Source of the DNA: Bacteroidales bacterium
GTDB lineage: Bacteria > Bacteroidota > Bacteroidia > Bacteroidales > UBA4417
Direction: 5' to 3'
NCBI GenBank assembly: GCA_030654075.1
Contig: JAURYB010000006.1
Location: 1-59,875, forward strand
DNA length: 59,875 nucleotides
Both the position numbers and the translations under genes were made by a program. Positions 9,238 to 19,667 of the stretch are shown in pieces. Within the stretch, counting starts at the first letter, position 1; each line of letters starts with the position of its first letter. A model generated the notes under the pieces. It did no database searches. It saw nothing but the letters and a program-made list of their open reading frames with translations, and had not been told where the DNA came from.

Positions 9238-12003
9238 CTAGTTCAGAATAAGTTTACTGCGGAATATTTTCCCCTCCATTTCCAGTTCAACGATATAAAA
9301 ACCTTTGGGTATATTACCCACAAAAAGTTTTTTGGTTACTTCCGAATCCGCTACTTCCACAGTTTCCACTACTGATCCATTCGATGACTTTAGAGTTACA
9401 GTCTTCTTCTGACCGGTAGATCCCGGGATAAGGATTGACACCACATCGTTGGCAGGATTTGGAAAAACAGTGAATACTGATCTTGCATCTTCCTGAATGC
9501 CAATGGTATTTTCAGTAAACCGGAACCAGTTCAGATTGAATTCCGGCTGTAGTATTTTAACACGTAATGTCCAGATTCCTTCGGTTAGAACAATTGTGGC
9601 ACTGATAGTCTGCCATGTTTGCCATCCCCCGGTAACAGGAGTATTCAGGGTTACCCAGTTTATAATTGCTCCACTTGAATTGATTTGCTGCACTTCGATT
9701 TTGCCGGCTGAACCTGCGGATGCAACCCTAACTTCCAGATCGTATTTTGAGGTTTTCACAACCCTTACTCTATAATCAAGAAAATCGCCTGTACTTGTGT
9801 ATCCCAAGTCCTGACCACCACCAGTATCGGTACAGGTTTCGAGAACTAAGCCCTGGTTAATGTCAAACGACTCTGCTTCAATCTTGCCTGGGATTAAAGT
9901 ATAGACAGGCAAATTGTTTTTTACCTGTAAGTTACTGAAGGTTGTAAGCAAGGTGCCATCAGTGGCGGCAACAAGGCTGCCAGAATAATTGAGCTTAATA
10001 GTATCGATATCATAAATTGGCTCAGCCAGGCTAATCATGATTTGGGATGAATTAGCCGGATTAATTGAAAGGCTGCTGATGGTTACAGCATTACCGTTCA
10101 GAGTGCAGTTAAATCCAGTAGAAGAAACAGTCAGATTATCCAGATTTTTGTTTAAAGAAATATAGATAAGCTCCGATTTCCCATAGGTTTCAGCCGAAAC
10201 AGCCTTTAAGGAAACGTCTTCAGTTTTTTTTTGAAGAGTGAACACGAGATAACCAAAATTGGAACCGCCTTTCTCGTACAAAACCCTGATCTTCTGGAGG
10301 CCCTTATAAAGGATAACATCGTTAATTGTTAATGTTGCCCATGAAGTGTAACTACCTGTTGCCGGTAGTGAAAGCGGACCTGAAATATCAGCACCATTAA
10401 CCATAAGCCGGATTTTAGAATCGGCATTGGGGGATGCATATCTGAACTTTACAGAGTAAGTTGCTGTTGAGTCAACATCAACAGTGTATTGCAACCATTC
10501 GTTGTCAGCTGTCCAACCGATGTAATTGACCGTTGAGGATATTTCTGAATCATAAGATGTACTGATATCAACCCCATCATTGCGGTAAGTATATCCGCTG
10601 TTCCATGCGGTATAAGTTCCGGTTGTAACATGATAGTCGGCATTATCCACATCCATGTATGCTTTACCATTCCGGCCAAGGTCATAATCACAGGCTGGAA
10701 CGGAACCCGGCACATGATGAACCGTAAATGGAAGAGTCGTGGAATCGCTTACCTGCCTGAACATAGCATCAATTACATCTTTGCGATAGATGCAGTTTTG
10801 TATTTTAGCATTTTCGGCCATTTGCATGAGTGCATTAAAAGCAAAACTGGCTGTAGGCGCGGTTCCCCCGTTGTTCCAATAATTGAGTAAAGTCTGATAA
10901 TTTGCGGTTTTAACAATGGTAAGAGGATTAACAACGGAATTTATTTTTTTCAATGGCCACCAGGCCCAGCCTATTCCATTGCTTTCAACCAGTCGAAGAG
11001 CATCTGTGAACCACACATTAGAATTTTCGCCCGATTCGCCCAACCAGATAGGGATATTATACGTATTGCGTAAACCGATAATTCCTGAAATAGATCCCTG
11101 GTCGTTGTTGGACCAGTATTTATGGAAACTCAGGGCCATATTGTTATCCCAGGCAGGTAAAATGCCGTTGTAATTGTTGCCCCAGCAATTCCCCTCAATT
11201 ATGATCATATGCTTTGTATCAACCTGCCTTATTGCATTGGTGATATCAACGTACAACTTTCGTAATGGCGCATTTGAATTCTCAGAACAACCGTTCTGAT
11301 TTCCACCTGCGGTAAAAGCCCAGTTAGGCTCATTAATCAGGTCGTAAGCGCCAACCCAGGGCTCATTCACATATCGTTCAGCCAGTTTTTTCCACAAAGC
11401 AATGGTTTTATTTTTATTTGCATCGCTTTCCCATATTGTGGGTTTTGAAGGATCCGCATCACTGATGGCAGCATCTTTACCCTGTCCTCCTGGGGCTGCA
11501 TGTAAATCAAGGATAACGTACATGTGGTTTGCCTTACACCAGCTAATCAGACTATCAGTCATAGCAAAGCCTTTTTCGAGCCATGTATTTCCACCCATAA
11601 CCGGTTCATCTTCAATAGGCAGAGTATAAAGGTTATAATGCATAGGCAGCCTTACGGAATTGAAACCCCATGAGGCCATTGAATCAATATCAGCCCGTGT
11701 TAAATGATTGGCATGCCATGCATCGTAAAAGGCTTCCGTATTTGTAGTCCCGATAAGGGCTTCAATTTTCGCTTTTATTTGCCATTGAGTTCCTGCAAAT
11801 CCACCCATCTCCATCATATATGGCTCCTGGAGCATCCAGCCACCGAGGCCCATACCGCGTAATATTACTTCATCGCCATTCTCATCTATTATTTTTTTCC
11901 CGCTGGCTCTAAGCCCCTGGGCTGAAGAGGCAAGACTCAGCATCACTATAGTAAATGCCAATACTAAGTGTAAACATTGAATATGATACTTTTTATTCAT
12001 CAT
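9238..12003 (-). CDS. GH5 beta-glucanase with two CBM6-like domains and T9SS sorting domain
   Basis: 921 aa from the ATG at 12003; the frame is open 168 nt further upstream, but the signal peptide (MMNKKYHIQCLHLVLAFTIV) begins here. GH5 domain about 30-420: GMGLGGWMLQEP resembles exo-beta-1,3-glucanase-type GH5, DLHAAPGGQG, acid/base in DLINEPNW (E225) and nucleophile in WLGESGEN (E323). Then a CBM6-like beta-sandwich (about 428-580, IGWTADNEWLQYTVDV), an Ig-like spacer, a second CBM6-like domain (about 690-825, IEAESFDINQG) and a T9SS C-terminal domain (FPNPANDVVSIL, ending SKLILN). CBM6 often binds beta-1,3-glucan ends. Likely secreted through T9SS to the surface or medium. Exact bond specificity is uncertain. 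Confidence 0.88.
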   Translation of the reverse strand: MMNKKYHIQCLHLVLAFTIVMLSLASSAQGLRASGKKIIDENGDEVILRGMGLGGWMLQEPYMMEMGGFAGTQWQIKAKIEALIGTTNTEAFYDAWHANHLTRADIDSMASWGFNSVRLPMHYNLYTLPIEDEPVMGGNTWLEKGFAMTDSLISWCKANHMYVILDLHAAPGGQGKDAAISDADPSKPTIWESDANKNKTIALWKKLAERYVNEPWVGAYDLINEPNWAFTAGGNQNGCSENSNAPLRKLYVDITNAIRQVDTKHMIIIEGNCWGNNYNGILPAWDNNMALSFHKYWSNNDQGSISGIIGLRNTYNIPIWLGESGENSNVWFTDALRLVESNGIGWAWWPLKKINSVVNPLTIVKTANYQTLLNYWNNGGTAPTASFAFNALMQMAENAKIQNCIYRKDVIDAMFRQVSDSTTLPFTVHHVPGSVPACDYDLGRNGKAYMDVDNADYHVTTGTYTAWNSGYTYRNDGVDISTSYDSEISSTVNYIGWTADNEWLQYTVDVDSTATYSVKFRYASPNADSKIRLMVNGADISGPLSLPATGSYTSWATLTINDVILYKGLQKIRVLYEKGGSNFGYLVFTLQKKTEDVSLKAVSAETYGKSELIYISLNKNLDNLTVSSTGFNCTLNGNAVTISSLSINPANSSQIMISLAEPIYDIDTIKLNYSGSLVAATDGTLLTTFSNLQVKNNLPVYTLIPGKIEAESFDINQGLVLETCTDTGGGQDLGYTSTGDFLDYRVRVVKTSKYDLEVRVASAGSAGKIEVQQINSSGAIINWVTLNTPVTGGWQTWQTISATIVLTEGIWTLRVKILQPEFNLNWFRFTENTIGIQEDARSVFTVFPNPANDVVSILIPGSTGQKKTVTLKSSNGSVVETVEVADSEVTKKLFVGNIPKGFYIVELEMEGKIFRSKLILN

Positions 12004-12399
12004 AAAAAAGTTATAATTGAATTGATCTTTAAAATTTACACTCATTGTTTTGTAATTTACTGTCTTAAGTATAACAAATATTTGTTTTAAGCAGTATTTC
12101 ATAGGTTGGTTTGCAATGCTACTTTTGAAAATGAACCATTCGATTTTATCTCCTAAGAAGAACCTGTTCACCCGGTAAATACCAGCCTAAAGAACAGACT
12201 GCAAAGTTAATTAAAAGGCAATCTTCTCCGCTTAAAATCCTTGTTAAATGTCATTCCAAATCGTCGAAACTGAAAATACCTTAAGCCTTTTCTGAAATGA
12301 TGCATTTAAAATCAGGAATGATAGTTCAGAGTTACCAGACTCTCAGTTCCCTCCGGAGTATTGCGCCTGGCAAAGCCCCGGATTACCTACTGAAACTAT
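12004..12399 (-). other. Intergenic region between GH81 and GH5 genes
   Basis: About 400 bp with no gene; the upstream in-frame extension of the GH5 ORF lies here and is judged non-coding. A minus-strand -7-like box TAACTTTG (12209-12202) could start transcription of the GH5/GH30 group with a leader of about 190 nt, but no good -33 element was found. No clear terminator follows the GH81 gene. Confidence 0.3.
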
Positions 12400-15300
12400 C
12401 TAATTCTTAACTACTTTCTTATACTGAATGCCATACCTGTTTTCAATTCTAAGTAAATAGATACCGATTTTAAATTGACTCATGTCCAATTTGTCAGATG
12501 CCGGAACTACCTCGTCGGATAAGGTATTCCCAAACATATCCATTAAAATGATCCTGTTTTGTTGATCGAGCAATTGCAGATGCAAGACATTTTTAACCGG
12601 ATTCGGAAAAACAAACTGATTCATCTGATCTGATGTTTCCAATCCTGTTACAGAACAGGTATTACCTACAACATACGACAGATATTTAGTAACCGACATT
12701 CCACCTGCATAGGCAAATTTACAGGCATACGTAATGGTTGAGCCCACAGTCAGGCTATGAATGGTCGAGGTGAATATTTTTCCTGAAACTAAGGTCATTG
12801 ATATTTCCGGAGAACTTTGTTTCCATAGATAGGCTATAACTCCCGTTTTATCATCGAGCAGTTCAAAGGTGATTTTCACATCCGTTCCGGTAGTAACGAA
12901 ACTGTATTTGTATCCAATACTGAAAGTTCCCTCTGATGCTTCAAAAGATGAACCGGAACATTCTGTATTCAGATTTGCAGTTGTAGATGCTGTGAGTGAT
13001 ATAGGGTTATTTTCAGCCGTATTTCCTGTTAAATCGCTTGCCGATACAGCAAAAGTGTAAATTGTGTTTGGCGTTAGCCCATTAACAAAATAACTTTTCG
13101 AAACCCCAGATTCAACAGAAACATTCAGTGTTGTTGTACCGTATTTTATAGTATAGATTACATTGCCCGAATTATCAGAAGCCTGAAGCAACAACTCAAT
13201 ACTGTTTGCTGCCATTGTGCCGACAGTAGCGGTGAAACTGCTTGGTTTTTCGGTATCGCTGACTGAACTTCCGCAATCGGTTCCAACCTTGTACGAAAAG
13301 TATTCTGTTACCGCCAGGCCATTCGAGAAAGCAAATTTACAAGCATAACTGATTGTTGAACCAATGATTTGCCCATTGATGGTGGTTGAAAATATTTTGT
13401 CGGAAACATAGGTCATTATGGATTCGGTAAAAGGAATTTCTCGCCTGAGATAAGCAACGAGTCCGGGTTTGTCGGTATCCAGCAATTCAAAAGTAATTGT
13501 AACACTGGTCCCTACCGTTTCGAAAGTACATTTGTAACCCAGCGAGAATACACCTTCTGTAGCTATGTTTGAAGCTTCAGTACATGACATCTTTGGCGCA
13601 ATGGTAACATTTACTGTTTGCGAAGTTTTCTCTCCTTCCAGGTTGTCCGTAGCAATCGCTTTAAGGATATAATCTCCGGCAACCGGATTCCAGATGACGC
13701 TGTAAGGAGCTGAATCATCAGAACTGATCAGAATATCATTCTGATAAAAATCTACCTTTTGAATACTTCCGTCAAAGTCGCTGGCATTGGCTGTAAGAGT
13801 TACAGGATTTCCTGCAGTAAAAGTTGAAAGATCGGCAGGTGATGTAAGGGAAACTGTCGGCAAAATATTGGCTGTGCTACTCACTACAACAAGCAACTCA
13901 TCTTCGTCGGTACGCAAATCGGTATTGGTAACAGTTAGTTTCAGGCTATACACTCCTTCCGCCAACCCACTGATAACGGGTTTATCGGAAGTTGCATCTG
14001 AAAACTGAACAGCAGTCGGGCCGTAGTTTTGAGTCCATGCATATGTAAGAGGTTCTCCAGTTGACTCAGTACTTGCCGAGCCATCAAGGGTTGCCGAAGT
14101 TTGAGGAAGAATCAATATTAATTTTCCTCCGGCTAAAGCTGTCGGATAGCTATATGCAAGATCACCTGTTCGGGTAAAAGTCATTTTTGCCAAATTAAAT
14201 TCGCCGGAAGAAAAAGCTAGCCGCAATACATGCTGACCGGGAGTGAGAGGAATACCGGTAACATTTTTTGTTAACCAAACAGTCCAAACGGTGCTGGAAG
14301 TTGAAAGAACGGAAATATCGCCTGAAATAGTCTGACCATCTAATTGAAGATGGAATGGTCCTCCGCCTGCCAAATTGCCGGAAGCATAACGGAAAGCAAA
14401 CGAATAGATGCCTGCCTGGGTAACATTTACAGTATATTCAAGCCATTCACCTGTAGCTATTGACCCAACGTATGCACCTTCGGTAGTATTGCTTGTAGCA
14501 TCAACATATTCGTCTGTCCTGAAATCACCAGAGTTAGTGGTTGTCACATCCAGATATGCTATATTCTGACCTTTTCCTCCTTCAAACGAATCGAATTTGC
14601 CCGCTTCGATAGTCCCCGGAATGGCCCATGCGGTTCCACCATAAGGTAACTGGTTACCAACCTGAATTTCAGAACTATTGGTAACATTAAATTTATCTCC
14701 GGCATACACTTTAGCATAAAAACTATGTACTCCCAATTGTAAATTGGTAGCGTTCCAGGTGTATGGTTCAGCGGTTACTGAACCCAACGACACGGTTCCA
14801 TCCATAAATTCAACCTTGGTTGGGGTTCCGCCTGAAGCCACAGCAGTTAGTATAACACTTCCATTAACAGCCGCTTGCTGAAACGAAGATGTTAAAATTC
14901 CTGTTATTGGACTGTCCTTGCTGGTTACCATTTTCCGGGCCGGAACCATGAGTTGATAGCCGGTTGAAAAAGTGACTGTGATAGGCGCATCGGAATAATT
15001 CTGAGCAACATAATTGATTTCTCCATGAAGAATAAAAGCAGCCGCAACAGGATAATCTGCCGTAATAGCAGCATCAACCCTGCCCAACGCATTCATAGCA
15101 TGCAACCAGTGGTAAGTTTGCGCATCAGAAATACCAAATTTGATCTCGCGATCCGGGTAGGAATTATACATTTCAATTGCTTTGGCAGGATCAATAAAAG
15201 CCAGGTATTCCCACCACATGTCGTGCCATAAGTTTGGATTCACCTGGTTGCTCATGATTCCAGTGTTGGCGGCCACTTCGTTCCAAAGTTTCGCAACATA

Positions 15301-17148
15301 AACTGTATCAAGTCCCAGGTAAAGTGAACCGCCATGAATAGGATAAATTTCAATACCGTAAGAGGCAGCAATATCGCTGGTCCAGAATGTACCGTTATCG
15401 ATGCTATTAGTCCATACACGCGATACCAGGCTGTATTGTTGCGAAGCCGGGAAATTCCGCTCTTTGGTATCCATATAATATTCTTCAATCCCGGTTTGCT
15501 CAGTGGTATAAATATAAATGCCTAAATCGCGGATGGTTTTATCTGCTGTCAATTCGCCCCAATGGATAAGCGAAGAAGCAAACACCATGCTTTCGGAGCT
15601 CGATTCCTGGTTGTTACCAGCCGGGTTGCCGGCAAAACCATCAGCCCAGCTATGTCCTTCATAGGGGCTGAAATTCCGCAGGTAAGGAAACATTGCATCG
15701 TTCCGATCAGGACAAGCGGCATCCCGGACAAGCATATTAACCATTCCGCCCCATTGTGCAGCCCAACCAGGTTCGTACTGCTCAATAAAAGCAGCAGCAT
15801 GAATAAAGTACCCCCAATGAAAATGACGGTCATTCAGGTATTGATCCTGAAAGTATCCGGCTGGATAACCAATCATTGCCGACCATGCCGTATTATAATA
15901 AAAAATAAACGCCACTTCGCCACTTTCGGCTTTAAACCAGTCTTCGAGGCGGGTTTTAATGGTTGATAAAATTTTGTTGCGCGAGGTAATATTCCCCATT
16001 TCGTCGGCAATCCGTGCAGTTTGCACCAATTGATTCATTACCTGCCCTTCGTTGTATGAATCTGTCCAGGTTGCCAGCGTATTATTTTCCAGGCTTGCAA
16101 TTTTTTCAGTTAATGCTGAAGGTGAAAATCCTGTACTGTAATTATCTAAATAAGGCAATGTTGGCAAAATACCATGAAATGTATTTACAACACTAAAACT
16201 ATTGCCCGCCATGGTTTTCATCTGGCCCCGAACAATAGTGTAGCTGTATTTATCAGGAACCGGCGAATCTGCAGCAAGGTGAGCCCATTGATGTGGAAGC
16301 AAACCGAGCAGCATATTTGTTTCGGCGCCTTCTTTTACTTCAGTCTGCACGTTGAAGTCTGTTCGCATAACAGAAGTGCTTTCGTTGTAACTATATGTTG
16401 CGGTTGTATTTACAGGAAAAACGTAGGCATATTTTTTATATTCTGTAGCTACTGCTGTAACATTGGTTGCCGTAAGCGGAATAAATGCCATTGACCAGTA
16501 ATTCTTTCCATTCAGGGTTGAAGTGTAAATTGTTCCATTTTGTGTCCACGTACTTCCTGACGGAGCATAAACGGCAAAATCGGCGCCGTTTCTCAAGTCA
16601 GTAATAACCAGCATTTCGCCCGAAACAACAACAGTTCCTGAAGTTACGGTTACCTGGGCCACATCAGTCGTGCTTTTGGTAAAATAAAGGAATGGCATAC
16701 CAACTCCGGAAGTTGTTTTAAAATCATGAATTCCATCATTCCAATCCATTGTAACTGTCCAGTCAGAAAAATCGGAAACGGTAGTTTTTGGTGCTGTCAT
16801 TCCGGTAACTCCAACAGTAACGGGCTCTATATCGTCGATCACTCCGGAAGGAATATAGGTTATAACCAATCCGCTGTTTTTGGTTTTCATAGTAAACGGG
16901 TAGTTAAAAAGGTTGGATGCCTGTCCATTCTTTATCAATGCCGTCCACCAGTCGCTGGTTGGCGCAGGTTTACCAATTGCGTTACCACTAACCTGGGGCG
17001 TACCCGAAGGGATTAAGTTTCGTCCCAGCACATCAGTTCCAGGGAATGTTTTGGTATAGCTGCCGTTTCCAACAGGTACAACCTGGCTCAATACCGGCAA
17101 TGAAATCAGGAAAAGAGCAATCAGTGCAAGACTAAAAAGTTTATTCAT
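12400..17148 (-). CDS. GH81 endo-beta-1,3-glucanase, multi-domain, T9SS-secreted
   Basis: 1582 aa, the largest protein in the window. Signal peptide 1-21, then GH81 (about 22-745): SDWWTALIKN, NDRHFHWGYFIH, and FSPYEGHSWADGFA followed by NNQESSSES, the signatures and catalytic acid residues of GH81 endo-beta-1,3-glucanases. Accessory domains follow: Ig-like (about 755-835), CBM6-like (about 843-995, IATGEWLEYTVNV), PKD (about 996-1090), Ig-like (1091-1188), a Cys-bounded module (1189-1296), Fn3-like (1297-1395), a second copy of that module (1396-1500) and a T9SS sorting domain (1501-1582, FPNPVKNVLHL, ending KKVVKN). It should cut long beta-1,3-glucan chains, including insoluble or triple-helical forms, outside the cell. 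Confidence 0.92.
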   Translation of the reverse strand: MNKLFSLALIALFLISLPVLSQVVPVGNGSYTKTFPGTDVLGRNLIPSGTPQVSGNAIGKPAPTSDWWTALIKNGQASNLFNYPFTMKTKNSGLVITYIPSGVIDDIEPVTVGVTGMTAPKTTVSDFSDWTVTMDWNDGIHDFKTTSGVGMPFLYFTKSTTDVAQVTVTSGTVVVSGEMLVITDLRNGADFAVYAPSGSTWTQNGTIYTSTLNGKNYWSMAFIPLTATNVTAVATEYKKYAYVFPVNTTATYSYNESTSVMRTDFNVQTEVKEGAETNMLLGLLPHQWAHLAADSPVPDKYSYTIVRGQMKTMAGNSFSVVNTFHGILPTLPYLDNYSTGFSPSALTEKIASLENNTLATWTDSYNEGQVMNQLVQTARIADEMGNITSRNKILSTIKTRLEDWFKAESGEVAFIFYYNTAWSAMIGYPAGYFQDQYLNDRHFHWGYFIHAAAFIEQYEPGWAAQWGGMVNMLVRDAACPDRNDAMFPYLRNFSPYEGHSWADGFAGNPAGNNQESSSESMVFASSLIHWGELTADKTIRDLGIYIYTTEQTGIEEYYMDTKERNFPASQQYSLVSRVWTNSIDNGTFWTSDIAASYGIEIYPIHGGSLYLGLDTVYVAKLWNEVAANTGIMSNQVNPNLWHDMWWEYLAFIDPAKAIEMYNSYPDREIKFGISDAQTYHWLHAMNALGRVDAAITADYPVAAAFILHGEINYVAQNYSDAPITVTFSTGYQLMVPARKMVTSKDSPITGILTSSFQQAAVNGSVILTAVASGGTPTKVEFMDGTVSLGSVTAEPYTWNATNLQLGVHSFYAKVYAGDKFNVTNSSEIQVGNQLPYGGTAWAIPGTIEAGKFDSFEGGKGQNIAYLDVTTTNSGDFRTDEYVDATSNTTEGAYVGSIATGEWLEYTVNVTQAGIYSFAFRYASGNLAGGGPFHLQLDGQTISGDISVLSTSSTVWTVWLTKNVTGIPLTPGQHVLRLAFSSGEFNLAKMTFTRTGDLAYSYPTALAGGKLILILPQTSATLDGSASTESTGEPLTYAWTQNYGPTAVQFSDATSDKPVISGLAEGVYSLKLTVTNTDLRTDEDELLVVVSSTANILPTVSLTSPADLSTFTAGNPVTLTANASDFDGSIQKVDFYQNDILISSDDSAPYSVIWNPVAGDYILKAIATDNLEGEKTSQTVNVTIAPKMSCTEASNIATEGVFSLGYKCTFETVGTSVTITFELLDTDKPGLVAYLRREIPFTESIMTYVSDKIFSTTINGQIIGSTISYACKFAFSNGLAVTEYFSYKVGTDCGSSVSDTEKPSSFTATVGTMAANSIELLLQASDNSGNVIYTIKYGTTTLNVSVESGVSKSYFVNGLTPNTIYTFAVSASDLTGNTAENNPISLTASTTANLNTECSGSSFEASEGTFSIGYKYSFVTTGTDVKITFELLDDKTGVIAYLWKQSSPEISMTLVSGKIFTSTIHSLTVGSTITYACKFAYAGGMSVTKYLSYVVGNTCSVTGLETSDQMNQFVFPNPVKNVLHLQLLDQQNRIILMDMFGNTLSDEVVPASDKLDMSQFKIGIYLLRIENRYGIQYKKVVKN
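12649..12963 (-). other. Unassigned Cys-bounded module, copy 2 in the GH81 protein
   Basis: Residues 1396-1500 of the GH81 protein. Begins ECSG, contains FSIGYKYSF, TDVKITFELLDD, YLWKQ and ITYACKFAY, and ends VVGNTC. The first and last Cys probably form a disulfide closing an Ig-like beta-sandwich. Homologous to 13261-13584 and to 22623-22958. I do not recognise a named family. Confidence 0.6.
13261..13584 (-). other. Unassigned Cys-bounded module, copy 1 in the GH81 protein
   Basis: Residues 1189-1296 of the GH81 protein. Begins CTEAS, contains FSLGYKCTF, VTITFELLDTD, AYLRREIPF and ISYACKFAF, and ends VGTDC. Same spacing and motif order as the copies at 12649-12963 and 22623-22958. Confidence 0.6.
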
Positions 17149-17364
17149 TATTTTAAGATTAAATTCTTTTCAATTTGTGGTATTTGTATTCGGTATCACC
17201 GAATGGCGGACTTAATCAACTCATGTGATTCCACAACATGAATCTGTTTTATCAGATAATCAGGCTGATACTATAAAATGAGGCTCAGAAATTATAACAA
17301 AAAAAGAAGAAAGTACAACCTGATCTTATGAGGGAAACAGACTTTTATTTCTTTTGTCAGGTTT
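17149..17364 (-). other. Intergenic region between GH3 and GH81 genes
   Basis: 216 bp without a gene. No hairpin with a T run was seen, so read-through from GH3 into GH81 is plausible. Confidence 0.3.
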
Positions 17365-19602
17365 CTAATTAACCAATTCAAATACTGAATTCAACCTGAT
17401 ATCGGAGGAAGAAGCACCAATCATCAGTTCAAATTCACCTGGCTCGGCAACCCATTGCAGTTTTTGGTTGTAAAAAGATAGTTTTTCTTTGTCAATCGTG
17501 AATCTGACTATTTTGGACTCTCCTGCTTTCAAGGCTATTTTTGCGAAATCCTTCAAATCTTTCACCGGCCTTGAGATTGAGCCTACTAAATCTCTGAGAT
17601 ATAACTGGATAATTTCTTCTCCGGCATATTTCCCTGTATTGGAAACAGTTAAAGATACAACAATTTTTCCGTCAATGCTCATTTTCTTTTTACTCAATTG
17701 CAGGTTGCTATACTCAAAGTTGGTGTAGCTTAATCCATAACCGAATTCATACTTCGGATTTACTGGTGAATCGATGTAGGAAGATGTATTGCCCATATTA
17801 CTGGTAACAGGTCGGCCTGTATTAAGATGATTATAATAAACAGGTATCTGGCCAACACTGAGCGGAAAGCTGATAGTAAGTTTGGCAGATGGGTTATAAT
17901 CTCCAAACAATATATCAGCAATAGCGTTACCAGCTTCGCTGCCCAGCCACCAGGTATATAAAATTGCGGGCGCATTATCGGCAGTGTAATTAAATACTAG
18001 CGGACGACCGGCATTAATCAATACAACAACAGGTTTTCCGGTAGCAAGCAATTCCTTTAATAAATCTTCCTGAACACCAGGAATATTAAGGTTGCTGCGG
18101 CTGTGAGCCTCGCCACTCATATCCCTGCGCTCACCGATACTAAGGATTACAACATCTGACTGCTTTGCCATCTGAACAGCTTCATCAAATCCGGATTTAT
18201 CACTTCCTTCAATTTCGCAGCCTTTTGCATATAACAACTTAGTTTTGGATCCTACTTTATTTTGAAGTCCTTCCCATTGCGAAACAATGAAGTTAGAGTC
18301 AACACCCGGAACTTCTACATCCCAGTACCCTTTGTTTTGCTTTACTGCTTTAACCAAAGGTCCAATAAACGCTATTGTTTTTATGCTTTTGGATAAAGGA
18401 AGCAGGTTATCCTGGTTCTTCAGCAAAACAATGCTTCTGACGGCGACATCACGGGCAATTTTTGCATGTTCGGGATTGTTGAGTTCTTTCTGTTCCCGTT
18501 CGGTATTGCAGTATTTAAATGGGTCATCAAATAAGCCAAGTTCAAATTTCTTTTGCAGAATTCGACGAACAGCGTCATCAATTAAAGCCAAAGGCACTTT
18601 GCCACCAGCAACCAGCTGTGACAGACTTTTTTTATAGCAACGGCTTTCCATATCCATATCGCTGCCGGCGGTTATAGCATTAAATGCAGCTTCTTCCTCA
18701 TTTTTAGCGAAACCGTGAGTTATCATCTCGCCGATGGAATTCCAGTCGCTGACAACAAATCCTTCGAAATCCCACTTGCCTTTGAGTATATCACGTTGTA
18801 AATAGCTGTTGCCTGTAGCAGGAATCCCATTCAGAACATTGAATGAGTTCATAAACGTAGCAACACCCGCATCGACAGCCGCTTTAAAAGGTGGCAGATA
18901 AACTTCCCACAATAACTGGTTGCTCATATCAACGGTGTTATAATCCCTTCCGCCAATAGCTGCGCCATAAGCCGCAAAATGTTTGGCGCAGGCCATTACC
19001 GAGTTAACATCGCCCAGTTTATTGCCCTGGAATCCTTTAACCCTGGCTGCCGCAATCATCGATCCCAGGTATGGATCTTCGCCGGCTCCTTCCATAACCC
19101 TTCCCCAGCGGGGATCGCGGGCAATATCAACCATAGGTGCAAAAGTCCAGTGGATGCCGCCTGCACTTGCTTCGGTAGCAGCAACCCGCGATGAAAGAGT
19201 CATTGCATCCAGGTCCCAGCTGCAGGATTCAGCAAGCGGAATAGGGAAAGTCGTCTTATACCCGTGGACCACATCCTGGCCAAACAGCAGTGGAATTTTT
19301 AAACGGGATTTCATGGCAGCTTCCTGCCACCACCGGGTACGGTCAGTTCCTTTGCAGTTTAACATGGAACCAACCTGACCGTTGCGCACCTGCCTGGTTT
19401 TATCATTGTCAACTGTTACCGGTCCGGTTGCAGTCCAGTCATCACTGTATTGATTTAGCTGGCCTATTTTTTCGTCAAGTGTCATTAGCTGCATAACGGA
19501 ATCAACCCGTTGATCAACAGTTTTTGACTGAGATTGGGCAAAAAGAACCTGGTTCAGGAATAAAAGAATCAGCCAGAGTGCTGTATTGAATTTTGCTTTC
19601 AT
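17365..19602 (-). CDS. GH3 beta-glucosidase, periplasmic (BglX type)
   Basis: 745 aa from the ATG at 19602; the upstream TTG (19617) is less likely because the signal peptide starts at MKAKFNTALWLILLF. GH3 N-domain (about 30-350) with the nucleophile Asp in FVVSDWNS (D286) and KHFAAYGAAIGGRDYN, then the (alpha/beta)6 domain with IGERRDMSGEAHSRSN, then a C-terminal Fn3-like domain (VSLTVSNTGKYAGEE). GH3 enzymes of this architecture release glucose from the non-reducing ends of beta-gluco-oligosaccharides. With the neighbouring GPH sugar transporter (149 bp upstream) it likely provides glucose or short oligosaccharides for uptake. Confidence 0.92.
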   Translation of the reverse strand: MKAKFNTALWLILLFLNQVLFAQSQSKTVDQRVDSVMQLMTLDEKIGQLNQYSDDWTATGPVTVDNDKTRQVRNGQVGSMLNCKGTDRTRWWQEAAMKSRLKIPLLFGQDVVHGYKTTFPIPLAESCSWDLDAMTLSSRVAATEASAGGIHWTFAPMVDIARDPRWGRVMEGAGEDPYLGSMIAAARVKGFQGNKLGDVNSVMACAKHFAAYGAAIGGRDYNTVDMSNQLLWEVYLPPFKAAVDAGVATFMNSFNVLNGIPATGNSYLQRDILKGKWDFEGFVVSDWNSIGEMITHGFAKNEEEAAFNAITAGSDMDMESRCYKKSLSQLVAGGKVPLALIDDAVRRILQKKFELGLFDDPFKYCNTEREQKELNNPEHAKIARDVAVRSIVLLKNQDNLLPLSKSIKTIAFIGPLVKAVKQNKGYWDVEVPGVDSNFIVSQWEGLQNKVGSKTKLLYAKGCEIEGSDKSGFDEAVQMAKQSDVVILSIGERRDMSGEAHSRSNLNIPGVQEDLLKELLATGKPVVVLINAGRPLVFNYTADNAPAILYTWWLGSEAGNAIADILFGDYNPSAKLTISFPLSVGQIPVYYNHLNTGRPVTSNMGNTSSYIDSPVNPKYEFGYGLSYTNFEYSNLQLSKKKMSIDGKIVVSLTVSNTGKYAGEEIIQLYLRDLVGSISRPVKDLKDFAKIALKAGESKIVRFTIDKEKLSFYNQKLQWVAEPGEFELMIGASSSDIRLNSVFELVN

Positions 19603-19667
19603 TGTTGTTAATACCAAAAGTAATGGTTATTGGTTATAAGATTCTCCTTATCTTTTGTTTCACAGCG

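Noticed and set aside
12004..12171. In-frame 5' extension of the GH5 ORF
   Set aside because: Would place 56 residues before an obvious signal peptide; the start at 12003 (or 12000) fits far better.
15549..15966. Overlapping ORFs on both strands inside the GH81 gene (94 and 134 codons)
   Set aside because: Shadows of the GH81 coding frame with no family match.
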